From Bacillota bacterium (GTDB lineage Bacteria; Bacillota; Clostridia; Lachnospirales; Lachnospiraceae), in assembly GCA_023391695.1 (NCBI GenBank), contig JAEWAK010000037.1:186001-250000 (forward strand): a DNA stretch of 64,000 bases. Direction: 5' to 3'. Positions 16,359 to 25,693 of this stretch are shown here, piece by piece. Both the position numbers and the translations under genes were made by a program. The notes beneath the pieces are model-generated. The model had not been told where the DNA came from. It saw only the letters and a list, made by a program, of their open reading frames with translations, and searched no databases. Position 1 is the stretch's first letter. Each line of letters opens with the position of its first letter.

Positions 16359-17393
16359 TTAAAAACACCTTTTAATTTCTTCTTTATTGCAGTTATTATA
16401 TTTTATGCACTGATAGCAGATTTCATTATCAAGGGGTTTACCTTCAAAATAATCGGTTAAATTCTGAAGCGTAATTTCCGCTATGTTATTCAATGCTTCT
16501 TTAGTCAAAAACGCCTGATGTGATGTTACAATTACATTAGGCATGGAAATTAAGCCGGATAAAATGTCATCCCGTATAATGGCATAGGACTTATCCTCAT
16601 AGAAGAATTCCGTTTCTTCCTCATATACATCCAGACCCGCACCGCCGACTTTTTCTTCCTTAATGGCGTTTAACAGGTCTTCACTGTTAATTAAGGCACC
16701 TCTGGAAGTATTTATAATTATAACGCCTTTTTTCATGAGCTCTAAGTTTTTCCGGCCAATCATATGGTGTGTTTCTTTGGTCAGCGGACAGTGGAGGGAG
16801 ATGATATCGGACTCTTTGCACAGTTCTTCAAGGGTAACGTATCTTATATCCGCATCGGTAATTGGATATGGGTCATAGGCAATTACCTTTAAGCCAAAAC
16901 CTTTACAGATATCTACGAAAATACGGCCTATTTTACCCGTACCGACAACACCCATGGTTTTACCGTGCAGATCAAACCCGATTAACCCATTCAGGCTGAA
17001 ATTATGTTCCTTGGTCCGGTTATAGGCACGGTGTATCTTTCGGTTTAAGGTTAAGAGCAGTGCCATGGCATGCTCCGCTACGGCATAGGGTGAATATGCC
17101 GGCACCCTTACCACATGTATTTTTTCAAAAGCCGCCTTAAAATCAATATTGTTATAGCCGGCACAGCGCATGGCTATGATCCTGATTCCGTTATTGTACA
17201 ATATATCAATGGTTTTGGCATCAATGTTATCATTCACAAAGGCTACGGCCGCTTCATAGCCTTTGGCCATGACAGCCGTATCCGAATTTAACTTCGGCTC
17301 GAAATAATCGATTTCAAACCCAAACTTTTCCTTATAATAATCAAAGTAAACTTTATCATATTGTTTCGTATCATAAAAACATATTCTTCTCAT
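16359..17393 (-). CDS. ldhA: D-2-hydroxyacid dehydrogenase, D-lactate dehydrogenase type
   Basis: A 344-residue NAD-dependent dehydrogenase. The ATG at 17391-17393 (MRRICFYDTKQYD) is preferred to a TTG four codons earlier. Features: the N-terminal LdhA-like domain, NAD fold VVGTGKIGRIFVDICKGFG (about 148-166), catalytic Arg in INTSRGALI, Glu in DVYEEETEFF, and His in TSHQAFLT. This order and the FYEDKS loop are typical of fermentative D-lactate dehydrogenases (pyruvate + NADH to D-lactate). Methylglyoxal synthase lies 93 bp upstream on the same strand, so the pair may be co-transcribed in an overflow/methylglyoxal route that also ends in D-lactate. Confidence 0.9.
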   Translation of the reverse strand: MRRICFYDTKQYDKVYFDYYKEKFGFEIDYFEPKLNSDTAVMAKGYEAAVAFVNDNIDAKTIDILYNNGIRIIAMRCAGYNNIDFKAAFEKIHVVRVPAYSPYAVAEHAMALLLTLNRKIHRAYNRTKEHNFSLNGLIGFDLHGKTMGVVGTGKIGRIFVDICKGFGLKVIAYDPYPITDADIRYVTLEELCKESDIISLHCPLTKETHHMIGRKNLELMKKGVIIINTSRGALINSEDLLNAIKEEKVGGAGLDVYEEETEFFYEDKSYAIIRDDILSGLISMPNVIVTSHQAFLTKEALNNIAEITLQNLTDYFEGKPLDNEICYQCIKYNNCNKEEIKRCF

Positions 17394-17486
17394 AATATCA
17401 CCCAAACCTTTCAGGTATAAGCTCCCATTTTCAACAGGTCAGAGCCAAAGTCGATACCATGATAGTCTGTCTGATTCACCTAAAGA

Positions 17487-17972
17487 TTATTCCGGCTGGG
17501 CAAATTTTTCGATTCTTGCCATCATGTTTTTGTTGAAATTTTCAACTTTCCTGTCGTATTCTTCATCCATATATCTGGAAGCAAGTAAAAAGTCAGCTGT
17601 GGCTTCATTGTTGGCAATCGGTATGTCATAAACTACCGCAATACGGAGCAAGGCCTTAACATCCGGATCGTGGGGCTGGGATTCCAGGGGATCCCAGAAA
17701 AATACCACAAAATCAATATTCCCTTCAACAATTCTGGAACCGATCTGCTGGTCGCCGCCTAGTGGGCCGCTGTTATAACCTTTTACCGGAAGGCCGGTCT
17801 GCTCCGAAATAATGCGGGCAGTCGTTCCCGTACCGCACAGAAAATGATTCTTTAATATATTTTTATTTTTATCCGCCCATTTCACCAGTTCCTGTTTCTT
17901 ACCGTCATGGGCAATTAATGCAATACTTTTCTTCTTTCCTATCTTAAAATAAATGTAATCGTCTAATAGCAT
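17487..17972 (-). CDS. mgsA: Methylglyoxal synthase
   Basis: A 161-residue protein, slightly longer than E. coli MgsA (152). The phosphate-binding region is CGTGTTARII; the catalytic Asp lies in SGPLGGDQQIG, and DPLESQPHDPDVKALLR holds the second catalytic His/Asp set. It converts dihydroxyacetone phosphate to methylglyoxal and phosphate, a bypass when phosphate is low or sugar flux is high. ATG follows AGGAGGCAGC. Adjacent to the D-lactate dehydrogenase gene; no glyoxalase is nearby. Confidence 0.95.
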   Translation of the reverse strand: MLLDDYIYFKIGKKKSIALIAHDGKKQELVKWADKNKNILKNHFLCGTGTTARIISEQTGLPVKGYNSGPLGGDQQIGSRIVEGNIDFVVFFWDPLESQPHDPDVKALLRIAVVYDIPIANNEATADFLLASRYMDEEYDRKVENFNKNMMARIEKFAQPE

Positions 17973-18458
17973 GCTGCCTCCTTTATATCACAGGATTTTC
18001 TCTTATGATAATATATATTTTATTGATTTTCTTTTACTGCGATTCTATTTCCATAATACATTTTGGGTTTATCTGAAATATCTCTATCTTAGATACTTCT
18101 ATCATAATTGTTTTCCCTGAAAATTGCAATCCTAAACTGTATTTGACATAACAGGAAGTTATAGTTCAGCTATATATACCGCAAGGTATTTTCTGCGAGT
18201 GGAGCGGAGCAAAAGTCACAGAAAACCCGGGTATAACATGAATAGAAATTATACAGAAGGCATAATTTTTTCTGTACAAAAGTTTTTATGAAATTATTAG
18301 ACTGAATAGTAACCAAGAATAAGCTTAATAATGGCTCTTGCATCTGCCTGGTGAAACCCGAATATGGACGGCAGTACCAATCATTCAAAATAATTCGTGG
18401 TTTATAAAAAGGATGAATAATTATTAATTTCCAGAATTTGTGCTCCTTTTAATTTTTC

Positions 18459-18487
18459 TTGTTATTGCAATTTATTTGTGTTACAAT
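18459..18487 (+). promoter_or_regulatory. Promoter of citrate synthase
   Basis: TTGTTA (18459-18464), 17-bp spacer, TACAAT (18482-18487). It implies a ~155-nt leader that includes the 18546-18588 inverted repeat. Confidence 0.55.
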
Positions 18488-18545
18488 ATACCTGTATACA
18501 GTAAATCCCAAAATACAACTTCAAATCATTTTACATTATTCGTTT

Positions 18546-18588
18546 CATGTAGAAATTACGCATGTAAGTTAATTCATATTTCTACATG
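18546..18588. promoter_or_regulatory. Leader inverted repeat before citrate synthase
   Basis: Perfect 11-bp arms CATGTAGAAAT and ATTTCTACATG with 21 nt between them, inside the predicted untranslated leader and 62 bp before the ATG. It could be a DNA operator or an RNA hairpin. Confidence 0.45.
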
Positions 18589-18650
18589 ATTATTTATTTG
18601 TCTTTATCCTGAAGTTGCTATTTTTACAATTTAACAAACAGGAGGTTATT

Positions 18651-20015
18651 ATGAACAACGACACTTTTTCAACTATTACACCCGAAATTTTAGCTTTAAC
18701 AGATTTGTGTGCTAAAAATAGTGCGATTGATCCTGCTCTTTATACGAAATATGACGTAAAACGGGGACTGCGGGATGTAAGTGGTAAAGGCGTTTTAACC
18801 GGTCTGACTGAAATTGCTGAAGTACGTTCCCACATTATTGTTGATTCCGAATATGTTCCATGTGAAGGTAAATTATACTATCGCGGTATTGATGTTGAAC
18901 AAATTGTAGACGGTTTCATCAAGGAAAACCGATTCGGTTTTGAAGAAACTACCTATCTTCTGTTATTCGGCGAACTTCCAACCAGTGAAGAACTTTTGAA
19001 TTTCAAAAATTTATTGGGTGAATACCGCTCCTTACCCACCTCATTTGTCCGGGATATTATCATGAAGGCTCCAAGCCGTGATATGATGAACACCCTGGCA
19101 AGAAGCGTATTGACCTTATATTCTTATGATGACATGGCGGATGATATTTCCCTTCCCAATGTAATGAGACAGTCCCTTCAGTTAATCTCATTATTCCCGC
19201 TGCTGTCCGTTTACGGTTATCAGGCTTACCGCCATTATCATGACGGCCAGAGCTTATTTATCCATACCCCGGATCCTTCCCTGTCAACGGCGGAATTAAT
19301 CCTTCATCTTTTAAGGCCGGACAGCAAGTATACTCCGTTAGAAGCCAGGATTCTGGATGTGGCTTTAGTGTTGCATGCGGAACACGGCGGCGGTAACAAT
19401 TCCTCTTTTACAACTCATGTGGTTACTTCTACGGGAACCGACACTTATTCTTCCGTTGCAGCTTCCTTAGGTTCCTTAAAAGGGCCAAAACACGGCGGTG
19501 CCAATATTAAAGTTGTCCAGATGTTTGAGGATATGAAGAAAAACTTAAATAACTGGGAAGACGAAGAAGAAGTCCGCGGTTACCTGGCTGCTCTCTTACA
19601 TAAAGAAGCCTTTGATAAAGCCGGACTTATCTATGGTATGGGCCATGCCGTATATTCCATTTCAGACCCAAGAGCCGATATTTTTAAGAGTTTCGTCAGG
19701 AAGCTTTCGGAAGAAAAGGGAAGAATTGAAGAATTTAAGTTATATAATTTAGTGGAGACACTCGCACCGGACGTTATAGCCAAAGAACGTCAGATCTATA
19801 AGGGTGTCAGTGCCAACGTAGACTTTTACAGCGGTTTTGTATACAGTATGCTGGATCTTCCCCTGGAATTATATACCCCTATCTTTGCCATTGCCAGAAT
19901 CTCAGGATGGAGCGCCCACCGCATTGAGGAACTGATCAATGCAGGCAAAATCATACGTCCTGCTTATAAGAACGTTGCAAAACAAAAACCCTATGTTCCG
20001 TTTCAGGAGAGGTAA
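18651..20015 (+). CDS. Citrate synthase
   Basis: A 454-residue protein from ATG 18651 (MNNDTFSTITPEIL) behind AGGAGGTTATT; a longer ORF start has no site. Citrate synthase signatures: an N-terminal small domain with LYYRGIDVEQIVDGF, His in LHAEHGGGNNSSF, GPKHGGANIKV, and the catalytic His/Asp region GMGHAVYSISDPRA plus ANVDFYSGFVY. It condenses acetyl-CoA and oxaloacetate to citrate, in anaerobes mainly for 2-oxoglutarate/glutamate supply. No aconitase or isocitrate dehydrogenase is adjacent. A 2-methylcitrate activity cannot be excluded, but no prp genes are present. Confidence 0.93.
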   Translation: MNNDTFSTITPEILALTDLCAKNSAIDPALYTKYDVKRGLRDVSGKGVLTGLTEIAEVRSHIIVDSEYVPCEGKLYYRGIDVEQIVDGFIKENRFGFEETTYLLLFGELPTSEELLNFKNLLGEYRSLPTSFVRDIIMKAPSRDMMNTLARSVLTLYSYDDMADDISLPNVMRQSLQLISLFPLLSVYGYQAYRHYHDGQSLFIHTPDPSLSTAELILHLLRPDSKYTPLEARILDVALVLHAEHGGGNNSSFTTHVVTSTGTDTYSSVAASLGSLKGPKHGGANIKVVQMFEDMKKNLNNWEDEEEVRGYLAALLHKEAFDKAGLIYGMGHAVYSISDPRADIFKSFVRKLSEEKGRIEEFKLYNLVETLAPDVIAKERQIYKGVSANVDFYSGFVYSMLDLPLELYTPIFAIARISGWSAHRIEELINAGKIIRPAYKNVAKQKPYVPFQER

Positions 20016-20218
20016 TAGAAAGGTAAAAATAGCAGTTTTTTTTTTGACAGCAGTATTTTATCTGGCCGGTATTTTAAAAACAAAAAGACTTATGGAAAAC
20101 CGATATTTAAATTACTTCTTTTCGGCAGGCAGTTAAAAAGTTGACTTTCTGTCAAATGGATGATATCCGTGTTCCATAGGTCTTTTATATTTTTTCTTTT
20201 ATATTTACTTTTCTAATT

Positions 20219-21184
20219 CTACGAAAGCAGTATTTCAAGCGGCACGGAGGATAACTTTTTAATAAAAGCATCAAAAGGTTTTAATGAAAGAATAAAAGTT
20301 ATGACTACAGCCAAACACAGAATCAGAAACATTTCCACTGTTGTATTGACGCTGTCATATAAGTCTGTCTGATACTGTATAAATTTATATATAATCCCAT
20401 GCAGCAAATATATGCTCATCGTCCTTTGCCCCAGGTATGTATACCAGTGTTTATTCCTGGGTATTACAATAGCGACCAGGTAAATGAAACATGTGGAAAA
20501 TACATAAATTAATGTACGATACAGCCATCCCCAGTGCAGGGAATCGGATTTCTCATAGGAGTATTTCATTATTAAAACATCAAAATCGATATAATTACTG
20601 CCAAAATATAAAAATACAAGTAAGAAAGCAAGTACAATATAAGCACCGATTTTTGCCGCCTTATGATCTGCAAATTCTAAAAATTTCTCTTTATTGAAAC
20701 TATATCCCAATATAAAAAACGGCAGGTATGTAATGGTTCTTCCAATTGCACCAAAAGAACCGATGGCCGTAATATAACCGGCCAATACTGCCGCAACATA
20801 AGAAATCAGGATAATTCCCTTTATCTTTATTATTTTATCGATTATCAACCTCCAGCAAAATAAAGAGAGCATAAACCATAAAGTAAAATAAGGCTGCAAT
20901 AATTCGAAACTATCTTCCCTGCCGATTACATATAAAAATATAAAGTAAACTACTTGAAATATAAAATACGGTATTAAAAGCGTCTTTACCAGTTTCAAAA
21001 TATGATTCTTTTTTGAAAAATAGGCCGATACAAAAGCGAAGGCAGGCATATGAAAACCGTAAATCGTAATAACCAGAAATTCCATGAGATGATTTTTATA
21101 AATAAAAGCACCTATAAAGTGGCCGATCACAACCAGTAAGATTAATAATCCTTTAAAATTGTCAAAATAGCTGTCTCTTTGCAT
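20219..21184 (-). CDS. Acyltransferase 3 family membrane protein
   Basis: A 321-residue integral membrane protein with about ten hydrophobic segments, starting RDSYFDNFKGLLILLVVIGHF. The conserved Acyl_transf_3 His (VIGHF) is in TM1. A late YLGQRTMSIYLLHGIIYKF block with the second conserved region is also typical. The family O-acylates sugars or cell-envelope polymers. ATG follows CGGGAGAAACT. Convergent with citrate synthase and without functional neighbours; the acceptor is unknown. Confidence 0.85.
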   Translation of the reverse strand: MQRDSYFDNFKGLLILLVVIGHFIGAFIYKNHLMEFLVITIYGFHMPAFAFVSAYFSKKNHILKLVKTLLIPYFIFQVVYFIFLYVIGREDSFELLQPYFTLWFMLSLFCWRLIIDKIIKIKGIILISYVAAVLAGYITAIGSFGAIGRTITYLPFFILGYSFNKEKFLEFADHKAAKIGAYIVLAFLLVFLYFGSNYIDFDVLIMKYSYEKSDSLHWGWLYRTLIYVFSTCFIYLVAIVIPRNKHWYTYLGQRTMSIYLLHGIIYKFIQYQTDLYDSVNTTVEMFLILCLAVVITFILSLKPFDAFIKKLSSVPLEILLS

Positions 21185-21604
21185 AGTTTCTCCCGTAATA
21201 AATTATTAAAAATTAGCTTGGTAAGATACAAGAATAAAATAATAACAAAAGTATTTTAATGCAAAGCTAATAATCCAGTCAATATAAAAAAACTACTTTA
21301 ATAGACATATTTTTTACAAATCCTATTTTATCTATAGTTTCTATTCTTTATACAATTTGTTACGTCTGATAAACACCCTGTCTGTTCAAGTTACCTTGAA
21401 TATTTTTATTGTAGCATATTATTTTCAATTTGTATAATCAAGATTCTCCAACTGTATAATTTTTCCACTTCTGTAGAATCTCCATTTTTTTAATACTTTA
21501 TTTATCCTTTTTTTATACTCACTGTACAAAAGATATGGAACTTTATATATAATCGTGGTAAGATATTTAGTATCTGAGATTGAATACAAGGAGATAATAA
21601 ATTT

Positions 21605-22906
21605 ATGAAAAGTAAAATATTTAGCAGGCTCCTCCTGACAGTCCTATTGATAATGGCTGTTTGTCCGTCTTTTCAGGTACAAGCCAAAGTACAGGACTTT
21701 CCCGGGTTATATATAGAGCTGAATATGCCCGAGGATACGGTTATTTTAACAAAAGATACGCCGAATACGGACGAACAGTGGAAAGCAGCCGGGATCACCG
21801 ACCCAAAAGCCGAAAAGGAAACCTTTAACAGTATGGGGGTTCAGGCCATCTTTTTTGATCCGAATACAAAAACAACCGTAAGGCTGTTACAGAAGCAGAC
21901 AAGTGAAACGAAAAGTATATTTAATCTGTCACTTCTGTCGGAAGATGAGCTGGAAAATTTTCTGAAGGAACTTGCTGCCAACAATGACGAAAATGCAAAA
22001 ACATCGGTTGAAAAATATCCCCAGCAGGAGACACCTTTTTTCCGTTACAGCATTGAATTGACCCAGGACGGTATCCCGTTGACCGAAATAATCTATGGAA
22101 CGGTTGTAAACGGATATTCGATTTCATTTGATGCTTTTAAGAAGAACAGTATAGAACCGATCGATGAAAATTTTATCAAAGAACTGGTTGCCGGAACCCA
22201 TTTTACCGGATTTCTGGACAAGACGGAAGTGGAGAAACAGGAACGTGAGGCTTTCATCCGCTTAATTATAGGCTTTGTCCTCTTAATTGCTGTTATTGTT
22301 ATTTTAGTTATCATAAATAAAAACAGAAGTAAAAAGCAAAAGGTTTTAAAAAATAAAAAGTCAGAAGCCCTGACAAAATTTTATACGGAACAGAAACGGA
22401 AAGAAGAACAGAATATAAAAGACAGCGTACTATATATAAACCGCACACAGTACTCGGAAGAAGTCATTAAAAACTTCTGCCACTACAATGAAATTCTGAA
22501 GAAATTCAAACTTTGGATTTCGATGGCAGTACTTTTTATTATTATTTTAAGCCTCCTGTACAACTCCGGCAATGTGATTATAGGTTGGAGTATTGCTATT
22601 ATTTTATTGTTTGTATTTATTTATTATCAGGGTATCCGTATTGAGAAAATGGTCGGCCGGATGATGAAATTATATGACAAGGATAAAGAAGCCATATTCA
22701 CTTTTTATGAGGACTATTTTACCTTGTCCGGCGTACAATATATTTCCAAATATCCTTATACCCAGTTAACGGAAGTCAAGGAATATAAAGATTATATTTA
22801 TATTTATTCCGGTCCGGAAAAAGCATTCTATCTAAAAAAAGATGGATTCGATCAGGGTGCGGATGACTTTATGGAATTTATTAAGAAAGCTGTTAAATAT
22901 ATGTAG
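21605..22906 (+). CDS. Membrane protein with C-terminal YcxB-like domain
   Basis: A 433-residue protein. Residues 1-27 are a signal-peptide-like segment (FSRLLLTVLLIMAVCPSF, QAKV cleavage region). Residues 28-210 are an extracytoplasmic domain without known family. A TM segment follows (about 218-238, IIGFVLLIAVIVILVII), then a charged Lys-rich cytosolic stretch and two TM segments (about 300-345). The C-terminal domain, EAIFTFYEDYFTLSGVQY through FYLKKDGFDQGADDFMEFI, matches YcxB-like proteins. The extracellular part fused to YcxB is unusual; function unknown. ATG follows AAGGAGATAATAAATTT. Confidence 0.75.
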   Translation: MKSKIFSRLLLTVLLIMAVCPSFQVQAKVQDFPGLYIELNMPEDTVILTKDTPNTDEQWKAAGITDPKAEKETFNSMGVQAIFFDPNTKTTVRLLQKQTSETKSIFNLSLLSEDELENFLKELAANNDENAKTSVEKYPQQETPFFRYSIELTQDGIPLTEIIYGTVVNGYSISFDAFKKNSIEPIDENFIKELVAGTHFTGFLDKTEVEKQEREAFIRLIIGFVLLIAVIVILVIINKNRSKKQKVLKNKKSEALTKFYTEQKRKEEQNIKDSVLYINRTQYSEEVIKNFCHYNEILKKFKLWISMAVLFIIILSLLYNSGNVIIGWSIAIILLFVFIYYQGIRIEKMVGRMMKLYDKDKEAIFTFYEDYFTLSGVQYISKYPYTQLTEVKEYKDYIYIYSGPEKAFYLKKDGFDQGADDFMEFIKKAVKYM

Positions 22907-22926
22907 CTCCTATGGTTGATTAGGTA

Positions 22927-23015
22927 AGGGGCTGCCGCAGAATTCAAAATCTGCCTTACTTGGGAGAGACCCAAGAACGGTAAATTTAACATTTTGCAGC
23001 AGTCCTTTGTTTTTC
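22927..23015 (+). terminator. Terminator of the YcxB-like gene
   Basis: Long imperfect stem, AAGGGGCTGCCGCAGAAT against ATTTTGCAGCAGTCCTTT with G-U pairs, containing a further GGGA...CCC arm and followed by TTTGTTTTT. Confidence 0.6.
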
Positions 23016-23086
23016 ATCATTCTTGTTGTGTCAAAGCGGATATTTCTGTCCGCTGCGCTGCGGCTCTGTCCTTATATCCGTTGTGC

Positions 23087-24394
23087 TTAAATCAGCTCCA
23101 GCTCCAATACAGTATCTCTTTCATCATAGAGCCCGGCAATGTCCAGTTCCACATAAGCATCCTCCGGATAATCCTCTCCGTTCCAGGGACGAATCAGTTT
23201 AAGTTCTGCCCCGTCTTCCAGGATACGGGCTTTTTTAATTTTCCCTTCCAGACCTTCCAGGCGGAAAGCACCGACACGCCTGTCATAGATATGGGCATAG
23301 ACCATTTTGCCGTTCTGGGTATAACGTCCCCACTCCGGTTTATTTATGCCACTCTTACCGCAGCCATAAATGCTGTCTCCATTTACCCGCATCCATTCAC
23401 CGATTTCTTTTAAAATCCGTATGCTGTCTTTCGGGAATTCACCTTTGGCATTCGGTCCCACATTAATGAGCATATTGCCATTTTTCCCGACACATTCCAC
23501 CAGCATATGAAGGACATTTTCCGCGGTTTTGTAGTCCCAGGGTTTATTCTTGGCGTAGCCCCAGTTTTCATTCAAAGTCAGGCACAATTCCCAAGGTACG
23601 GGGCGTCCTAAGACATCCAGCTCACCTGATGCCGGCATCATGCATTCCGGGGATACAAAATCTCCGGAATGAAGGTCCGGCTCTTCTTTTCTGGCATCTC
23701 CGCCCAGGCGGTTATCAATAATAATATCGGGCTGAAGGGACCGCATCATTTTAACTAATTTCTCCGCCCTCCAGGTTTCCCCTGACATATGTTCAAATTC
23801 CGTACCGGCAAGCCTTTCGTTGGCATAGGAAAAATCAAACCACATCAGATCGATCTTACCATAACCCGTAAGCAGTTCCCTGACCTGATTATGAAAGTAC
23901 TGGGTATAATTCTCCCAGTTATGTACCGAACCCTTAAATTCCTCATTATCCCGCATAGGATGCTGCCTGTCACCATAATGGGGATAATCCGGGTGGTGCC
24001 AGTCTAAGAGGGAATAATAAAAGCCGATTTTGATCCCTTCTTCCCGGAAAGCTTCCACATATTCTTTCACCAGGTCACGTCCGCATTTTGTATTGGTGCT
24101 TTTATAGTCCGTATAGGCCGAATCAAACAGGCAGAAACCGTCATGATGCTTGGTCGTCAGTACCGCATACTTCATGCCTGCCTCTTTGGCGTATTTTGCC
24201 CATTCTCTCGGATTGTAACGGACCGGGTTAAATTCTTCAAAATACTTATCATATTCTTTCGTAGGTATCTTTTCCGTGCTTTTTACCCACTCGCCCCTGG
24301 CCGGAATTGCATAGAGCCCCCAGTGGATAAACATGCCAAAACGTGCTTCCCGGAACCACTCCGTTCTTTTTTCTCTTTCCTCATATAACGCCAT
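23087..24394 (-). CDS. Alpha-L-fucosidase, GH29
   Basis: A 435-residue protein without signal peptide. GH29 signatures: ARFGMFIHWGLYAIPARGEW (about 16-36), LTTKHHDGFCLFDS (about 79-92), IGFYYSLLDWHHPDYPHY, the nucleophile Asp in IDLMWFDFSY (about 191-200), and NMLINVGPNAKGEFP. A C-terminal beta domain completes the fold. It hydrolyses alpha-L-fucosides inside the cell. The start follows AAAAGGAGAAGGATGTT. It is divergently oriented to an AraC regulator 346 bp away, the usual local control arrangement. The same-family transporter and downstream fucose genes are not present. Confidence 0.93.
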   Translation of the reverse strand: MALYEEREKRTEWFREARFGMFIHWGLYAIPARGEWVKSTEKIPTKEYDKYFEEFNPVRYNPREWAKYAKEAGMKYAVLTTKHHDGFCLFDSAYTDYKSTNTKCGRDLVKEYVEAFREEGIKIGFYYSLLDWHHPDYPHYGDRQHPMRDNEEFKGSVHNWENYTQYFHNQVRELLTGYGKIDLMWFDFSYANERLAGTEFEHMSGETWRAEKLVKMMRSLQPDIIIDNRLGGDARKEEPDLHSGDFVSPECMMPASGELDVLGRPVPWELCLTLNENWGYAKNKPWDYKTAENVLHMLVECVGKNGNMLINVGPNAKGEFPKDSIRILKEIGEWMRVNGDSIYGCGKSGINKPEWGRYTQNGKMVYAHIYDRRVGAFRLEGLEGKIKKARILEDGAELKLIRPWNGEDYPEDAYVELDIAGLYDERDTVLELELI

Positions 24395-24423
24395 AACATC
24401 CTTCTCCTTTTCTTTTTACTCTT

Positions 24424-24495
24424 GAGCGTGTTTGAAAAATCATAGTACCTTTCTGAGCGCTTCACTTTGCGGTAGCTCCACTTTGCGGTATGCCG
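24424..24495. repeat. Second copy of the GAGCGTGTTTGAAAAAT element (degenerate)
   Basis: Begins with the 17-bp GAGCGTGTTTGAAAAAT shared with the element at 13897. It contains CTCCACTTTGCGGTAT, the complement of the inner part of that element, partly duplicated (CACTTTGCGG twice). The far inverted arm is lost. It lies in the GH29-AraC intergenic region. Confidence 0.5.
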
Positions 24496-24740
24496 GGTGG
24501 AGTGAAGCTGACGCGGCGGATGGCAAAACAAACCGTGTGATTTATCTAATTATGAGCCAGACAGGACACTATAACTTCATTCCTTTCGGTTATTTTGCCG
24601 TTTTCGGTTTATAATACCGCAACTGCCGCATAAACCATCATTGACAAAGACAGTTTATCATCGTTATAATAATTTTGTAATAAGAAATCCAAACAAAAAG
24701 TTGAAAAAAACTAACCTTATTTTCCTAAAGGAGCTACCCT

Positions 24741-25556
24741 ATGGATAATAACTATTCCAAGTATTTTTCCAATCTCTATATTGACTATTATTACGGGAGT
24801 TTTACCCATTGCGGCAGGACCTGGAGGGAGAATAATATACTGTGCCCCTTTTGCAAAATTTATTATATTACAGCCGGAGAATGTGAAATTAATATAGAAG
24901 GGACTGCTTATCACGGCCATAAGGGAAGAATGTTTTTCATTCCTTCCCAGACCAGGCATTCCTTTTATCATATTAATGAAAATTATGTCACAAAATACTG
25001 GATACATTTCGAGGTAAAAGCCTGGGATGACCGGCTATTCCGGAATCTAAACCTGCCTTACTTCATCGACATCCGGGAAGACTCGGAAATCATACGGCAC
25101 TTTGAAGATATTTTCAGCCAGGCAAAAGAAAATACCCTGGCCTCCGTTTTCCGTTTAAAGGCAGGTATATTATCCCTTTTATCCGATTACATAGCCCTTT
25201 CCGACCAAAACCATGCTGCTCTTTACGAAGAAAACCATCCGGAATTTTATGCGGTCATATCCTATATAAACGACAATCTGCACAACAGACTGACCATTGA
25301 CGATTTATCCGGCAGGATGCATATGCATCCCAATTACTTTATCCGGCTGTTTAAAAGCAGGATGGGTACCACACCCCTTAATTATATCAATAAGCTCAGA
25401 ATGGAACGTGCCAAATCTCTGCTTGAAAATACCAGCCTCCCCATATCTGAAATTATGCTGAAAGTCGGATTTGAAGATTTAAGTTCCTTCTCCAACTTTT
25501 TTAAACATTATTCCGGTTATAATCCAAAAGTATTCCGGAAAACCTTCGGAGCGTAA
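24741..25556 (+). CDS. AraC family transcriptional regulator
   Basis: A 271-residue regulator. The N-terminal cupin-like effector domain has ITAGECEINIEGTAYHGHKG and MFFIPSQTRHSFY. The C-terminal double helix-turn-helix runs from about 170 (VISYINDNLHNRLTIDDLS, HPNYFIRLFKSRMGTTPLNYI, then ISEIMLKVGFEDLSSFSNFF). ATG follows AAAGGAGCTACCCT. Divergent from the alpha-fucosidase, so it probably activates that gene in response to a fucosylated glycan product. Confidence 0.9.
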   Translation: MDNNYSKYFSNLYIDYYYGSFTHCGRTWRENNILCPFCKIYYITAGECEINIEGTAYHGHKGRMFFIPSQTRHSFYHINENYVTKYWIHFEVKAWDDRLFRNLNLPYFIDIREDSEIIRHFEDIFSQAKENTLASVFRLKAGILSLLSDYIALSDQNHAALYEENHPEFYAVISYINDNLHNRLTIDDLSGRMHMHPNYFIRLFKSRMGTTPLNYINKLRMERAKSLLENTSLPISEIMLKVGFEDLSSFSNFFKHYSGYNPKVFRKTFGA

Positions 25557-25651
25557 CTTGTGTTCCCGCCTCTTATAAGGTTGACTTATTGGTTTCTTGT
25601 GCCTCACCAATATTTAGCTTTCACACAAATAAAAATCATAGCGGAAAGAGA

Positions 25652-25675
25652 GCTGCCGCAATGTCATGCGGCAGC
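25652..25675 (-). terminator. Terminator of the fatty-acid operon
   Basis: Nine-bp stem GCTGCCGCA/TGCGGCAGC with ATGTCA loop, followed on the minus strand by TCTCTTTCC. Located 19 bp after the accA stop. Confidence 0.65.
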
Positions 25676-25693
25676 CCTCCGTCCGGTTTATTC

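Larger units (their letters stand above)
17973..18650. other. Gene-free spacer upstream of citrate synthase
   Basis: About 680 bp, largely A/T-rich. It holds the citrate synthase promoter (18459-18487) and a leader inverted repeat (18546-18588). The word TACCGCAAGGTATTTTCTG (18177-18195) recurs as TACCGCAAGGTGTTTTCTG near 61551, so a dispersed repeat is present. The minus-strand ORF in this stretch has no ribosome site or family and is not counted. Confidence 0.5.

Noticed and set aside
18170..18388. Minus-strand 72-codon ORF in the spacer before citrate synthase
   Set aside because: No start site and composition like intergenic DNA; overlaps a dispersed repeat word.
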